Positions 1 through 8,012 of a stretch of DNA of 64,000 nt are shown here, one piece after another. Source of the DNA: Saprospiraceae bacterium. Lineage in GTDB: Bacteria; Bacteroidota; Bacteroidia; Chitinophagales; Saprospiraceae. Positions within the stretch are counted from its first letter, which is position 1, and the number at the start of each line of letters is the position of its first letter. The notes beneath the pieces were generated by a model, which saw nothing but the letters and a program-made list of their open reading frames with translations, searched no databases and was not told the origin of the DNA. A program made the translations under genes and the position numbers. Where the stretch lies: assembly GCA_013001595.1 (NCBI GenBank), contig JABDMH010000090.1, positions 1-64,000 on the forward strand, in the 5' to 3' direction.

Positions 1-1348
1 GTGGTGGGGTGGGAAGATAACCGTAAGAGCCATTTGCAAGTTCGATGGTAAATGCATCTTTGAATGGAGCTTTCTCCTTAATTTCCAGTCCAGTCTCGGC
101 AAAAGTTTCGAAGGGTGATGTTGCAATCCCTAGATCGCCGATGCGAAATGCTTGGAGTATGATTTTGATCTCATCGGGCCATTCTGCCTCTAGCTGGCGA
201 ATGCGTTCGGCATATATTTTCTCATGCCGACTGAAAATTGGATCTGAACTGTCGGGTCTTGCACGCACCGCTTCCATGTTTTCTAGCACTTTGGCACTAG
301 CTCGTCGAACCTTCAGTTTCATCTCTGTCTGGGCGGCTGCTAAAGGTACCCAATCCCTAAATTCCAAATCTTGATATTTTTCGTAGACCGCCTTCGCCAC
401 ATCATTGGCCACAATGTTCATTTTCGCATACGGAAGGTATTTTTCACCTGGTCCTGCGAAATTGATGTTGTTGACATCCCCAGATGTCCCATTGGTCATA
501 ATACCTACGAATGATGGCGTCTGCCGATCGGCCCCCATTAGTTCTTGGAGTCGGTCACCAAATATGGCAAAATAGTCTGCAGAAATATGACCCCTGGGGA
601 CACCCCCGACGTAGTGAAGTGAGTAGTTTGCTAAAACAGCAATAGGTGTTCCTTTAGCAGACTCCACAGCGATGAATGATACTTCAGGATCGATCGGACC
701 AGCCGGTTTCACGATGTCTGGATTTTTTAGTCCTGGATTCATCTTGGCTTTGTCCATTCCACCCAGTGGATTCATGACAGGTTCACGCATCAACCATCTC
801 CGATTAAAAACATGCTGGGGTACATCTACTCCTCCCCAAGCTATTCGTGCTGGTTCTAAATGATTGATGGCAATCCGCACACCATCTGCCATTCTACGTG
901 CGACAAACTGCTGATATTCATCAAGCGGGGCGTCACCTTGCCATGCCTTGCGTGCATTACCTTCGCCACTGGCACTGATGGCCGAATGGGTATGGGTCGC
1001 TGCCATAAGGATATGATCAACCTCCAAATCCGTTTCTTCAACAATCCACTGCTTAGCTGCATCGAACACTTCCCGCCGAATGCCTACATTATCAACCACA
1101 ACGATGGCTATTTTCGTCTTTTCATTATCGAGAACTAGGCACTTTGCATAAAGCTCATCATGTACATGTGTTGCCGGTGGAGAATTCCAGTTGCCCACTA
1201 TTTCTTTCCCAAGAGGCGGTGTAACATTGCTCACATAGGCTCCTGCCTTAAAAACCTGGGCAGAGAGCGGGTTTACAATGATTAGGGAGAGGAGCCAGAT
1301 GACTGATCGCCGACTAAGGGAAGGTGTGCTAAAGATCAAATTTTCCAT
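1..1348 (-). CDS. Neutral/alkaline ceramidase-like secreted hydrolase, N-terminal part (C-terminus lies beyond the left edge)
   Basis: The frame is open from an ATG at 1348 to the window edge, giving about 449 residues without a stop, so the gene is partial. Residues 1-30 carry a basic start and a hydrophobic stretch ending in NPLSAQ, a signal peptide. The mature part begins with AGAYVSNVTPPLG, followed by VVVDNVGI and ATHTHSAISASGEG (His119 and His121), which is the zinc-binding layout of neutral/alkaline non-lysosomal ceramidases (Pfam Ceramidase_alk). A later NYSLHYVGG and GHISADYFA also fit. Such enzymes hydrolyse the N-acyl bond of ceramide, but many bacterial relatives have unknown substrates. 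The neighbouring sulfatases and GH20 enzymes would suit a glycolipid or glycan role. The family call is firm; the substrate is inferred. Confidence 0.8.
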   Translation of the reverse strand, partial: MENLIFSTPSLSRRSVIWLLSLIIVNPLSAQVFKAGAYVSNVTPPLGKEIVGNWNSPPATHVHDELYAKCLVLDNEKTKIAIVVVDNVGIRREVFDAAKQWIVEETDLEVDHILMAATHTHSAISASGEGNARKAWQGDAPLDEYQQFVARRMADGVRIAINHLEPARIAWGGVDVPQHVFNRRWLMREPVMNPLGGMDKAKMNPGLKNPDIVKPAGPIDPEVSFIAVESAKGTPIAVLANYSLHYVGGVPRGHISADYFAIFGDRLQELMGADRQTPSFVGIMTNGTSGDVNNINFAGPGEKYLPYAKMNIVANDVAKAVYEKYQDLEFRDWVPLAAAQTEMKLKVRRASAKVLENMEAVRARPDSSDPIFSRHEKIYAERIRQLEAEWPDEIKIILQAFRIGDLGIATSPFETFAETGLEIKEKAPFKDAFTIELANGSYGYLPTPP

Positions 1349-1577
1349 ACCCCAATATAAGATCTTTATGGCAGCACGTATCACAGAATATCTAATCTGT
1401 GCTGCCAATTTCTTTGCGATGAAGTGAGCTACCTACTCTCTTTGGTATATTGGCTATTCGGATACTTGATCTAGATTTTATATACTCTTCTGATCAAAGT
1501 ACGTAGTGAGTCATCTTAGGGAAGTTTCATGTATTTGCGAACAACAGTTATGATCATAATTGTCATCGATAATAATT

Positions 1578-2465
1578 CTACTTGACCACAACAAAATCAC
1601 TATGTTCATCAGCAAATTGCTCAAGATATTGTCCCAATTGATCCGAACTGTATAACCACTCCCAATTTGCTCTGTGGTCCAAAAAGTCTTGACTATATCC
1701 ACCAAGACTAGGAAAATATCTGTCCCTCACCTGCATAGACTGCAATACCATCAAAAAAAAATAAACATCTTGATGTGGACCACGTATACCTTTTAGGAAA
1801 AACACCTTTGCACCAGGTAATGCGTCACTTCGATTTGGAGACCAAACATTGATGATGAATTGTTCAAAGTCTTCTTTCTGCACATCCTTTTTCAATATCA
1901 TTTGATGCATTCCGACAACTGCTCCCTTTGTCAACCAAATGTTCCTTACTGGTTTCCCACAAGCAACCACCAAATAATCGTTCGAAAGGCTGTCCACCCA
2001 TCCCTCGTTATCAAGGTAAAAGGTACTGTCTTGATAGAGCCAATCGATTTTCCTCCGTTCAATTAGATACTTCTCTGAAGGTCGATCAGGATGAGGCCAA
2101 TATTGATTTCTTGTCTCTAGATCTCGAAAGATCCAGCAAAACACCTGACTATCCACATTCGCCCCACGCTCACCGCGAAGATGGTATACGCGACTATCAG
2201 GAAGTAGATCTCGCCACGTAGGAAAATAGCGCTCTGATAAAAACACCCTGTTACGATCTACATCGAAATGGGGCTTCTGTTTAATGAAGTGAAAACCCAT
2301 TACTGATCCATCTTGCAGCAAGTATTCCTCTTGATGTCTCTCCGGTACACCGGGCTCTGCAATATCAGTTTGTGGAGTTAATTGTCCATGGCTTAAGCTT
2401 TGGATGGAAATGGCAATAGATATCGAAGTAATAAATGAAATGATCAATCTTGTCATCGGATGCAT
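1578..2465 (-). CDS. Secreted protein made of two tandem homologous domains, function unknown
   Basis: The 295-residue protein starts with a signal peptide (residues 1-28, ending SHGQ). The mature protein consists of two similar halves, residues about 53-167 and 181-294. Both run G-x-V-x-G at the start, then D-x-LP-x-(S/A)-(R/K)-V, L-(R/K)-G-x-RG, a hydrophobic strand, a RxxYxP-like segment, (N/D)W-x-WLY, and end in SDFVVV or NDYLVV. Sequence identity between halves is modest but collinear along the whole length. The pattern of strands and helices, with an RG turn and R-Y-F-P, recalls small dimeric alpha/beta barrel domains such as NIPSNAP or ABM proteins, where two copies can pair within one chain. 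That fold assignment is a guess. The gene lies between the ceramidase-like gene and a divergent enolase-superfamily gene. Confidence 0.7.
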   Translation of the reverse strand: MHPMTRLIISFITSISIAISIQSLSHGQLTPQTDIAEPGVPERHQEEYLLQDGSVMGFHFIKQKPHFDVDRNRVFLSERYFPTWRDLLPDSRVYHLRGERGANVDSQVFCWIFRDLETRNQYWPHPDRPSEKYLIERRKIDWLYQDSTFYLDNEGWVDSLSNDYLVVACGKPVRNIWLTKGAVVGMHQMILKKDVQKEDFEQFIINVWSPNRSDALPGAKVFFLKGIRGPHQDVYFFLMVLQSMQVRDRYFPSLGGYSQDFLDHRANWEWLYSSDQLGQYLEQFADEHSDFVVVK

Positions 2466-2723
2466 ATTAAGTCACAAGATCTTCCAATAGGCCCAGTTGA
2501 GATTGTAAAAATGCGTCAAAACCAAAGGGCTTTAATCACATGAAATGCCTAAAGGCTTCTCTTCAACTCACCTTATCCACAAGCTGCACGGATAGCATGC
2601 AATAGAAAATCAGGCCAACAATTCTGCTAGTAATGACTAGTATACCAAACTGCGCTTGGACACTCGAAATTTCTAATTACATTTAGTAGATCTACTGACT
2701 ACCATAACCACATCATTCGACTT

Positions 2724-4001
2724 ATGAATCGGCGAAACTTTCTTTCTAATTCCGTTATTACAGGCTTGACGTCATCATCTATCTATGGCTTGGGCAAGCT
2801 TGCTCCCAGTTCCGAAGAAGCAAAGAACTCGAAGTATGAATTACTGGACAAAGTATTGCAGCGACCCATACTGCGAAAAGAGCTTTTTGCCGATCCGGTC
2901 ATTATTGAGTCTTTAGAGTTGTTGGAGTATGAAGGTAAATACTTGTGCAGGGTGCGCTCAAAAGATGGTGCAGAGGGCCTATCCATTAGCCATAGCAGCA
3001 TGAATATGCTCTATCCAATTTTTACGAATGCCCTACAGCCATTTTTTATCGGAAAGGATGCGAGAGAACTGGATCTGCTATTGGAGAAGGTCTACGTCTA
3101 TCGCTTAAATTTCAGGTTAAGTGGACTGGCGCTGGGCATACCGCTTGCCACCATCGAATTTGCTATTCTAGACATGTTGGGTCATATAGCTGGTCGTTCT
3201 ATGGGCGAACTCATCAGTGAGATCAATCATCCGGAGGTAGCGGTGTATCAGGCAACTGAATATCGGGAAAAATCGGTCGAAGAATCATTGGAACTGATTA
3301 AGAGAGACGTGGCAGAGTATAACGCTCACGCTGTGAAAATCAAGGTAGGTGGTCTCATGTTTATGACCAAAGACATGTATGCCGTTGGACCTCCAGGCAG
3401 AACAGAAACAATGATTCCGCTGATCCGTGAAACCTTTGGAGATGACATGTTCTTATATGCCGATGCCAATGGTTTTTATGAAGTTGACGAAGCCATTCGA
3501 GTCGGTCGTCTCCTGGAGGAATATAATTATGGCTTTTTTGAAGAACCCGTCCACTTTGATCACTATGAAGAGACCAAGCAGGTATCTGATGAACTAAAGC
3601 TGCCAGTGGCAGGTGGCGAACAGGAATATAGCATCCATGGTTTTCGTTGGTTGGTCGCGAATGATGGACTACAAATTGTGCAGCCCGACACCTATTATTT
3701 CGGTGGTATGATTCGCTCACTAAAAGTAGCCCGCATGGCTAAAGCTATGGGTAAATTATGTACACCACACATGTCAGGTGGCGGCCTTGGTTACTTATAT
3801 ATGATTCATTTTGTTTCGGGCCTATCCAATGCAGCTGCCCATCACGAATTTAAGGGATTACGCACGCATGTCCCTTTCGAATGCGAAACATCATCCTTGC
3901 AAGTGAACGACGGTAAAATCAAGGTGCCTACGGGTCCTGGCTCGGGCATCACCATTGATCCTGACTTTGTGAAAAAACATACATTGGTTAGGGATCACTA
4001 G
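2724..4001 (+). CDS. Mandelate racemase / muconate lactonizing enzyme family protein (enolase superfamily), exported
   Basis: This 425-residue enzyme has the enolase-superfamily layout. Lys205 and Lys207 form the KxK acid/base motif, and the metal ligands fall at Asp247 (YADANG), Glu273 (FFEEP) and Glu299 (GGEQ), with the 26/26 spacing seen in mandelate racemase. His349 in TPHMSGGG is a candidate second acid/base residue. The N-terminus [10 protein letters not shown] followed by a weakly hydrophobic stretch resembles a Tat signal, common for this family in Bacteroidota. Expected chemistry is proton abstraction next to a carboxylate, as in sugar-acid dehydration or racemization; the substrate cannot be read. 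The ATG at 2724 is the natural start. No partner gene overlaps it, but a decayed patch follows directly downstream. Confidence 0.85.
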   Translation: MNRRNFLSNSVITGLTSSSIYGLGKLAPSSEEAKNSKYELLDKVLQRPILRKELFADPVIIESLELLEYEGKYLCRVRSKDGAEGLSISHSSMNMLYPIFTNALQPFFIGKDARELDLLLEKVYVYRLNFRLSGLALGIPLATIEFAILDMLGHIAGRSMGELISEINHPEVAVYQATEYREKSVEESLELIKRDVAEYNAHAVKIKVGGLMFMTKDMYAVGPPGRTETMIPLIRETFGDDMFLYADANGFYEVDEAIRVGRLLEEYNYGFFEEPVHFDHYEETKQVSDELKLPVAGGEQEYSIHGFRWLVANDGLQIVQPDTYYFGGMIRSLKVARMAKAMGKLCTPHMSGGGLGYLYMIHFVSGLSNAAAHHEFKGLRTHVPFECETSSLQVNDGKIKVPTGPGSGITIDPDFVKKHTLVRDH

Positions 4002-4034
4002 ATACCAAATTACCTAACACGTTTTTGGTATTAA

Positions 4035-4208
4035 AACCGTAGCGTTATTCACTTCAGGTCAGGTGTTCCAGTCATCTCACATCAATGTTACAGAAACATA
4101 TTGAAGAGTTTAGCGCCTCCTCAGTTTTTGGAACAGCCCTTGCGGCTTACCTATACTCATTATGAAGTGGCAGATGCAGCCTCCTTTCAGGGGATCAAAA
4201 TGGCATAA
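4035..4208 (+). pseudogene. Possible 3' remnant of an unknown coding sequence
   Basis: Fifty-seven open codons lie between in-frame stops at 4032 and 4206, without a convincing start. The tail APPQFLEQPLRLTYTHYE followed by VADAASFQGIKMA has the composition of a real C-terminus rather than noise. It follows the enolase-superfamily gene on the same strand with only 33 bases between them. I do not recognise the family. It may be the last part of a gene whose front was deleted; it could also be a chance open frame. Confidence 0.25.
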
Positions 4209-4246
4209 TTTACTGAAGTATTGAATGTACGCCACCTCCTAAGTAG

Positions 4247-4428
4247 AGGATTAACCTACCGGTTGTTTGTGCCATCATTTCTTATGGCTATTTCAAGTTA
4301 CTGGCAAGGGTTTAGCTGGAATATCACCACAATTTTCCATATTTATCAGCATCGCGTCAATAGCAACGCTGATTCCGTTCACTGCTTGGCTGATCCGCGA
4401 ATTTCTGTGCCAGGAGAAGGCACCATAG
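4247..4428 (+). pseudogene. Possible frameshifted remnant of a membrane protein
   Basis: Two overlapping frames each encode a strongly hydrophobic segment that would join if one frameshift near 4300-4312 were repaired. The first frame reads INLPVVCAIISYGYFKLLAR and stops at 4313. The next frame reads SIFISIASIATLIPF, then TAWLIREFL, and stops at 4426. Both resemble membrane helices, and the second ends with a charged tail typical of a C-terminus. A longer open frame also crosses this patch (4221-4481), but its composition is not protein-like. The best reading is a decayed gene end; chance hydrophobic frames cannot be excluded. Confidence 0.25.
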
Positions 4429-4596
4429 CTCATTTTGCCTTTAATTTTCTCAAATCACATCAGTGGCTCGCGAGGAGATGATTTTAGAAATAAGGTGCCA
4501 TATTTATGTCCTTCGGGATAGATGTATGTGCAGCCTTGAAATTCAAGCCACAGCTCTAAAGGCTCTACACTCCCGTTGATATTTATTTATCTTGAC

Positions 4597-5544
4597 ATGG
4601 ATATAGTAACTTCTCCTTTTGTGGTCAATACCTTTATTATCGTCAACCCTACTGCTGGAAATGGACGCGGGAAAAGAGCATTTGCGGGATTGCTTCCGCT
4701 GATTTCCAGGTATACCCACGGGCACCATACGATCTTTGAAAGTAAATGTGAGAAAGACTGTATTCAGCTCTCCAGAGAAGCAGTCGAACTTGGTGCGCAA
4801 CTGATCATTGCCTTTGGAGGTGATGGAACAGTTCACGAGGTTGTCAATGGTATGTTGGTTGGCGAGTCCGCAAGAGTCCATACCTGTGAACTGGGGATCA
4901 TCAGTCATGGTAGTGGAGAGGATTTTATCAGAAATCTTGATTTTCCTCATGACAGAAGACAACAAATAGGAAATATTTTTAACAAGCCATCCCGTATGGT
5001 TGATGCGGGTTGGCTGAAGTGCACGGACAGTTCGGACAACACCATTAAGCGCTATTTTGTCAATGAGTGTCAGCTCGGTATCAGCGGCGCTGTAATCTCC
5101 CGTATGCGTGACAAATCTCCTCAAACGCGACGATCCTGGTCTTACACCATTGAAGCCATTCGCCAATTATTTAAGTATCGTTCGAGTACATTCGAAACGC
5201 AGATCGATGGCCAAGTGATCAATGCCAAAAAGATATTGGGATTAGCGGCAGGTAACGGCAGGTATTCCGGGGGAGGGATGAAATTGACGCCTCGGGCAGA
5301 AGTTAACGACGGCCACCTGGACGTACTTTTTATGGAAGACATGCATTTGGTCGATCGACTTCGGATATTTTCGCAGATTTTTTCCGGGAGACACATTCAC
5401 TCAAAGTCTGCAACCTATCAAAAAGGGCAGGAAATTCATATCATCTCTGAGCCGCCGGTCTTTATAGAAGCAGATGGTGAACTGATCGGTCAAACACCCT
5501 GCCACATAGGTATAATTCCGAACGCGATAAAAGTTAGATATTAG
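4597..5544 (+). CDS. Diacylglycerol kinase family (YegS/BmrU-type) lipid kinase
   Basis: The 315-residue protein contains IIVNPTAGNGRGKRAF near its start and FGGDGTVHEVVNG around residue 77. These are the substrate/nucleotide elements of the DAGK catalytic domain; GGDG is the hallmark motif. The C-terminal half has the usual all-beta domain (AAGNGRYSGGGM, then ADGELIG near the end). It phosphorylates a lipid such as diacylglycerol, sphingosine or undecaprenol using ATP at the membrane. I place the start at the ATG at 4597; an upstream TTG at 4576 would add seven residues. With a ceramidase-like gene nearby, a sphingoid base is an attractive but unproven substrate. The next gene follows after 20 bases. 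Confidence 0.85.
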   Translation: MDIVTSPFVVNTFIIVNPTAGNGRGKRAFAGLLPLISRYTHGHHTIFESKCEKDCIQLSREAVELGAQLIIAFGGDGTVHEVVNGMLVGESARVHTCELGIISHGSGEDFIRNLDFPHDRRQQIGNIFNKPSRMVDAGWLKCTDSSDNTIKRYFVNECQLGISGAVISRMRDKSPQTRRSWSYTIEAIRQLFKYRSSTFETQIDGQVINAKKILGLAAGNGRYSGGGMKLTPRAEVNDGHLDVLFMEDMHLVDRLRIFSQIFSGRHIHSKSATYQKGQEIHIISEPPVFIEADGELIGQTPCHIGIIPNAIKVRY

Positions 5545-5564
5545 TACAATTAAAAATCTTAAAA

Positions 5565-6674
5565 ATGAAAAATACAATCTTGACATTAGTATGTTTAGTA
5601 CTGGGTAATTCTGCCAAAGCACAATCCATACTCGATAGCCTGGTGCCAGTACGAGGTATTTGTATTGCGGCACCCATGCCAGGGGGAGTGGGGCCGTTCG
5701 TAGATTTTATTGAAGATGAATTGGCACCCCGAAAGTTAAATACCATGATCCTACGGGTTGATTATCGCTACCAATATTCCTCACATCCGGAATTAGTCGC
5801 AGATAGTGCCCTTTCTACAGCGCAGGTCAAGCAAATTGTACATGCTTGTCAAACAGCCGGAATTCAGATCGTACCACAAGTGAATTTATTAGGGCACCAA
5901 TCTTGGTACGATGATGTTGGGAAATTGCTGGAGATTTATCCCCAATTTAATGAGACGCCCTATGTTCCTACCGATCGAGAAATTACCTGGCCCAATGAAT
6001 GGGGATTGTATTGCCTAAGCTATTGTCCGTTGCACCCCGAGGTTCATGATGTAGTTTTTGACATTGTGGATGAAATACTGGATGTGTTTGAAGCAGATGC
6101 CTTTCACGCCGGAATGGATGAAGTCTTTTATTTGGGTGACGACCAGTGCCCCAGATGCCAGGGAAGAGATAAGGCTGAATTATTTGCTCGTGAAGTCACG
6201 GCCATTCGCAATCACCTTGCACTACGGGATAAGGAATTATGGATTTGGGGAGATCGACTTCTCGATGGGAGGACCACAGGCATCGGACTTTGGGAAGCCA
6301 GCTACAATAATACACATCGTGCGATTGACATGATCCCCAAAGATGTGGTGATCAACGACTGGCATTACGAAAGACCTGATCCTACTGCTGCCTACTTTGC
6401 CCTTAAGGGATTCAAAGTAATTACTTGCCCCTGGAGGTTTCCTGGGGTAACAAAAAAGCAACTACATATGATGGTCCAGTTTCGCGAGAGCTCCACCGAA
6501 GCGACTAGAGAAAATTACCAAGGAATGATCCACACGGTTTGGACCAGTGCTGAAAATGCCATTGATCAGTTTTATGGTAGAAAAGATGCCAACAATCTAC
6601 GCCGGGGCGGAAATTGGGTGGAAGCCTTTAAATCTTTATATGACGAAATTGCCAGGTTGGAATCAGGAGGGTAA
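5565..6674 (+). CDS. Secreted compact glycoside hydrolase family 20-like protein
   Basis: This 369-residue protein begins with a signal peptide (MKNTILTLVC up to NSAKAQ). The rest is a TIM-barrel-like sequence in which PQVNLLGHQSWY and HAGMDEVFYLG match the core strands of GH20 beta-N-acetylhexosaminidases. Asp185-Glu186 would be the catalytic pair for substrate-assisted cleavage of N-acetylglucosamine or N-acetylgalactosamine. It is much shorter than usual GH20 enzymes and lacks the N-terminal GH20b domain. A DDQCPRCQG segment just after the DE pair may form a small metal or disulfide loop. A much larger GH20 protein lies at 59499-62039. The fold call is good; activity and substrate are inferred. 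A dispersed repeat element begins right after its stop codon. Confidence 0.7.
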   Translation: MKNTILTLVCLVLGNSAKAQSILDSLVPVRGICIAAPMPGGVGPFVDFIEDELAPRKLNTMILRVDYRYQYSSHPELVADSALSTAQVKQIVHACQTAGIQIVPQVNLLGHQSWYDDVGKLLEIYPQFNETPYVPTDREITWPNEWGLYCLSYCPLHPEVHDVVFDIVDEILDVFEADAFHAGMDEVFYLGDDQCPRCQGRDKAELFAREVTAIRNHLALRDKELWIWGDRLLDGRTTGIGLWEASYNNTHRAIDMIPKDVVINDWHYERPDPTAAYFALKGFKVITCPWRFPGVTKKQLHMMVQFRESSTEATRENYQGMIHTVWTSAENAIDQFYGRKDANNLRRGGNWVEAFKSLYDEIARLESGG

Positions 6675-6879
6675 TAGTACGCTGTCCACTGGAAGATTGT
6701 CGTTAATTTATGGTCCCTTTTTGCGAAAGCCTTTGTTGTATCCCGATAGCTATCGGGACAACAGGGCTACGGCCATGATTCCGTTTTAACGTCCGTCCCA
6801 ATGGCTTAGCCGAGCGGGCCTTGTCTTTCACAAAAATGACCTCAAAATTATTCAACATATTCCGCTGGACAGAGCACTA
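6675..6879. repeat. MITE-like dispersed element, copy 1
   Basis: About 205 bp with imperfect inverted ends: TAGTACGCTGTCCA at the left, and the complement of TGGACAGAGCACTA at the right, matching at 12 of 14 positions. Inside, 6741-6758 is the perfect palindrome TCCCGATAGCTATCGGGA, extended by TGTTG/CAACA into a longer hairpin. It shares a collinear set of landmarks with 13264-13465: inverted ends, TTTTTGCGAA, the CGATAGCTATCG core, an ATGGCT-AGCCG-GGGCCTTG block, AAAATT and GACAGAG-ACTA. It starts at the stop codon of the GH20-like gene and holds no credible ORF. Confidence 0.65.
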
Positions 6880-6943
6880 GTCAAGCAAAGAATAGAGTGG
6901 CAGTTACTGTTGGTGGTAACGATAAAAAATGGCCGCGGCGATA

Positions 6944-7888
6944 TTAATTATTTCGATCCTCCAGACCATCCTCAGTTTTCATTTCAGGTTGATTATTCAC
7001 TTCAAAATTAAAAATATCGTTTCTCGAGTAGTGTCCAAGGGGATCAAAATCAAACTTACTTCGAACGATTTCTTGCAGATCTAAATCTACGATGAGGCAG
7101 CCCACTTGATCATAGAGGGGTCCCGCTATGATCTGACCCATGGGATTAACGATCACACTGCCACCACGACACATCACCTCTTCATCACTCTGCACCAATT
7201 TGCGATATTTCTCTGGATACATTGATTTAGTAAAGTATTGATTACACCCCATCACAAAACACTTTCCTTCGAGGGCAATGTGTTGCATGGTGGCCAGCCA
7301 GCCATCTCTGTCATCGGCGGTAGGTGCAATATATAATTCTAACCCCCGCTGATACATAGCCATTCTCGCCAATGGCATATAATTCTCCCAACAAATGAGA
7401 CCACCTATCCGCCCTATGGCGGTTTGAAAAGTCACTAAAGATTCACCGCCTGCTGCTGCCCATACGATGCGCTCGCTACCTGTTGGCTTAATCTTCCTAT
7501 GCACACCCAAGAGTCCTTGAGTCGGTGAGATGTAAAACATAGAGCAGTACAGACTGCCATTGTCGGGCATTTTCTCAGTGGCTCCTATGACCAGATAAAC
7601 ACCTTCAGCATGGGCAAGGTCTTCCAACTCAGCCATTTCCTTGCCATCAATTTGAATACTATTCTGATGATAAATGGCGTACAGATCTCGTCCAGCTTCT
7701 GACCTACTTCCAATGGTGGTGCCAAACGAAAACCCTCGCGGATAGCCAGGAATAAAGGACTCGGGAAAAACAAGCAATTGGCAGCCCTTGGCAGCATACG
7801 CTCTTACCAATCCCCCAAGCTTATCCATGGTGCCCCTGACATCAAAGAATACGGGACTTTCTTGTACAAGTCCGACGCTTATTTTCAT
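6944..7888 (-). CDS. Nitrilase (carbon-nitrogen hydrolase family)
   Basis: The 314-residue protein shows the three catalytic residues of the nitrilase superfamily: Glu43 in FPESFIPGYP, Lys132 in HRKIKPTGSER, and Cys166 in LICWENYMPLAR. The CWENYMPLAR signature is that of true nitrilases (branch 1), which hydrolyse R-CN to a carboxylic acid and ammonia, rather than of amidases. The enzyme should be cytoplasmic, as no signal peptide is visible. It lies 124 bases downstream of a minus-strand run of secreted beta-propellers and a sulfatase. The C-terminal tail (about residues 295-314) is polar and family-unspecific. Confidence 0.9.
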   Translation of the reverse strand: MKISVGLVQESPVFFDVRGTMDKLGGLVRAYAAKGCQLLVFPESFIPGYPRGFSFGTTIGSRSEAGRDLYAIYHQNSIQIDGKEMAELEDLAHAEGVYLVIGATEKMPDNGSLYCSMFYISPTQGLLGVHRKIKPTGSERIVWAAAGGESLVTFQTAIGRIGGLICWENYMPLARMAMYQRGLELYIAPTADDRDGWLATMQHIALEGKCFVMGCNQYFTKSMYPEKYRKLVQSDEEVMCRGGSVIVNPMGQIIAGPLYDQVGCLIVDLDLQEIVRSKFDFDPLGHYSRNDIFNFEVNNQPEMKTEDGLEDRNN

Positions 7889-8012
7889 AAATACAGAATT
7901 ATCACATTCTATTTTACTGTGATGTACTAATTTTTCTACACAAATACTGGAGACAGCTGAACACCAATAGTCCTACATGATCTTTCGAATCATCATTGAT
8001 GGCGTCACCTAA

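Larger units (their letters stand above)
4002..4596. other. Long gap with probable decayed sequence
   Basis: Apart from the two possible remnants at 4035-4208 and 4247-4428, nothing here looks like an intact gene, RNA or repeat. The stretch from 4430 to 4596 before the lipid kinase shows no clear promoter box. Confidence 0.5.

Noticed and set aside
4221-4481. 86-residue open frame in the decayed patch
   Set aside because: Composition is not protein-like, and the hydrophobic frames beside it read better as remnants.
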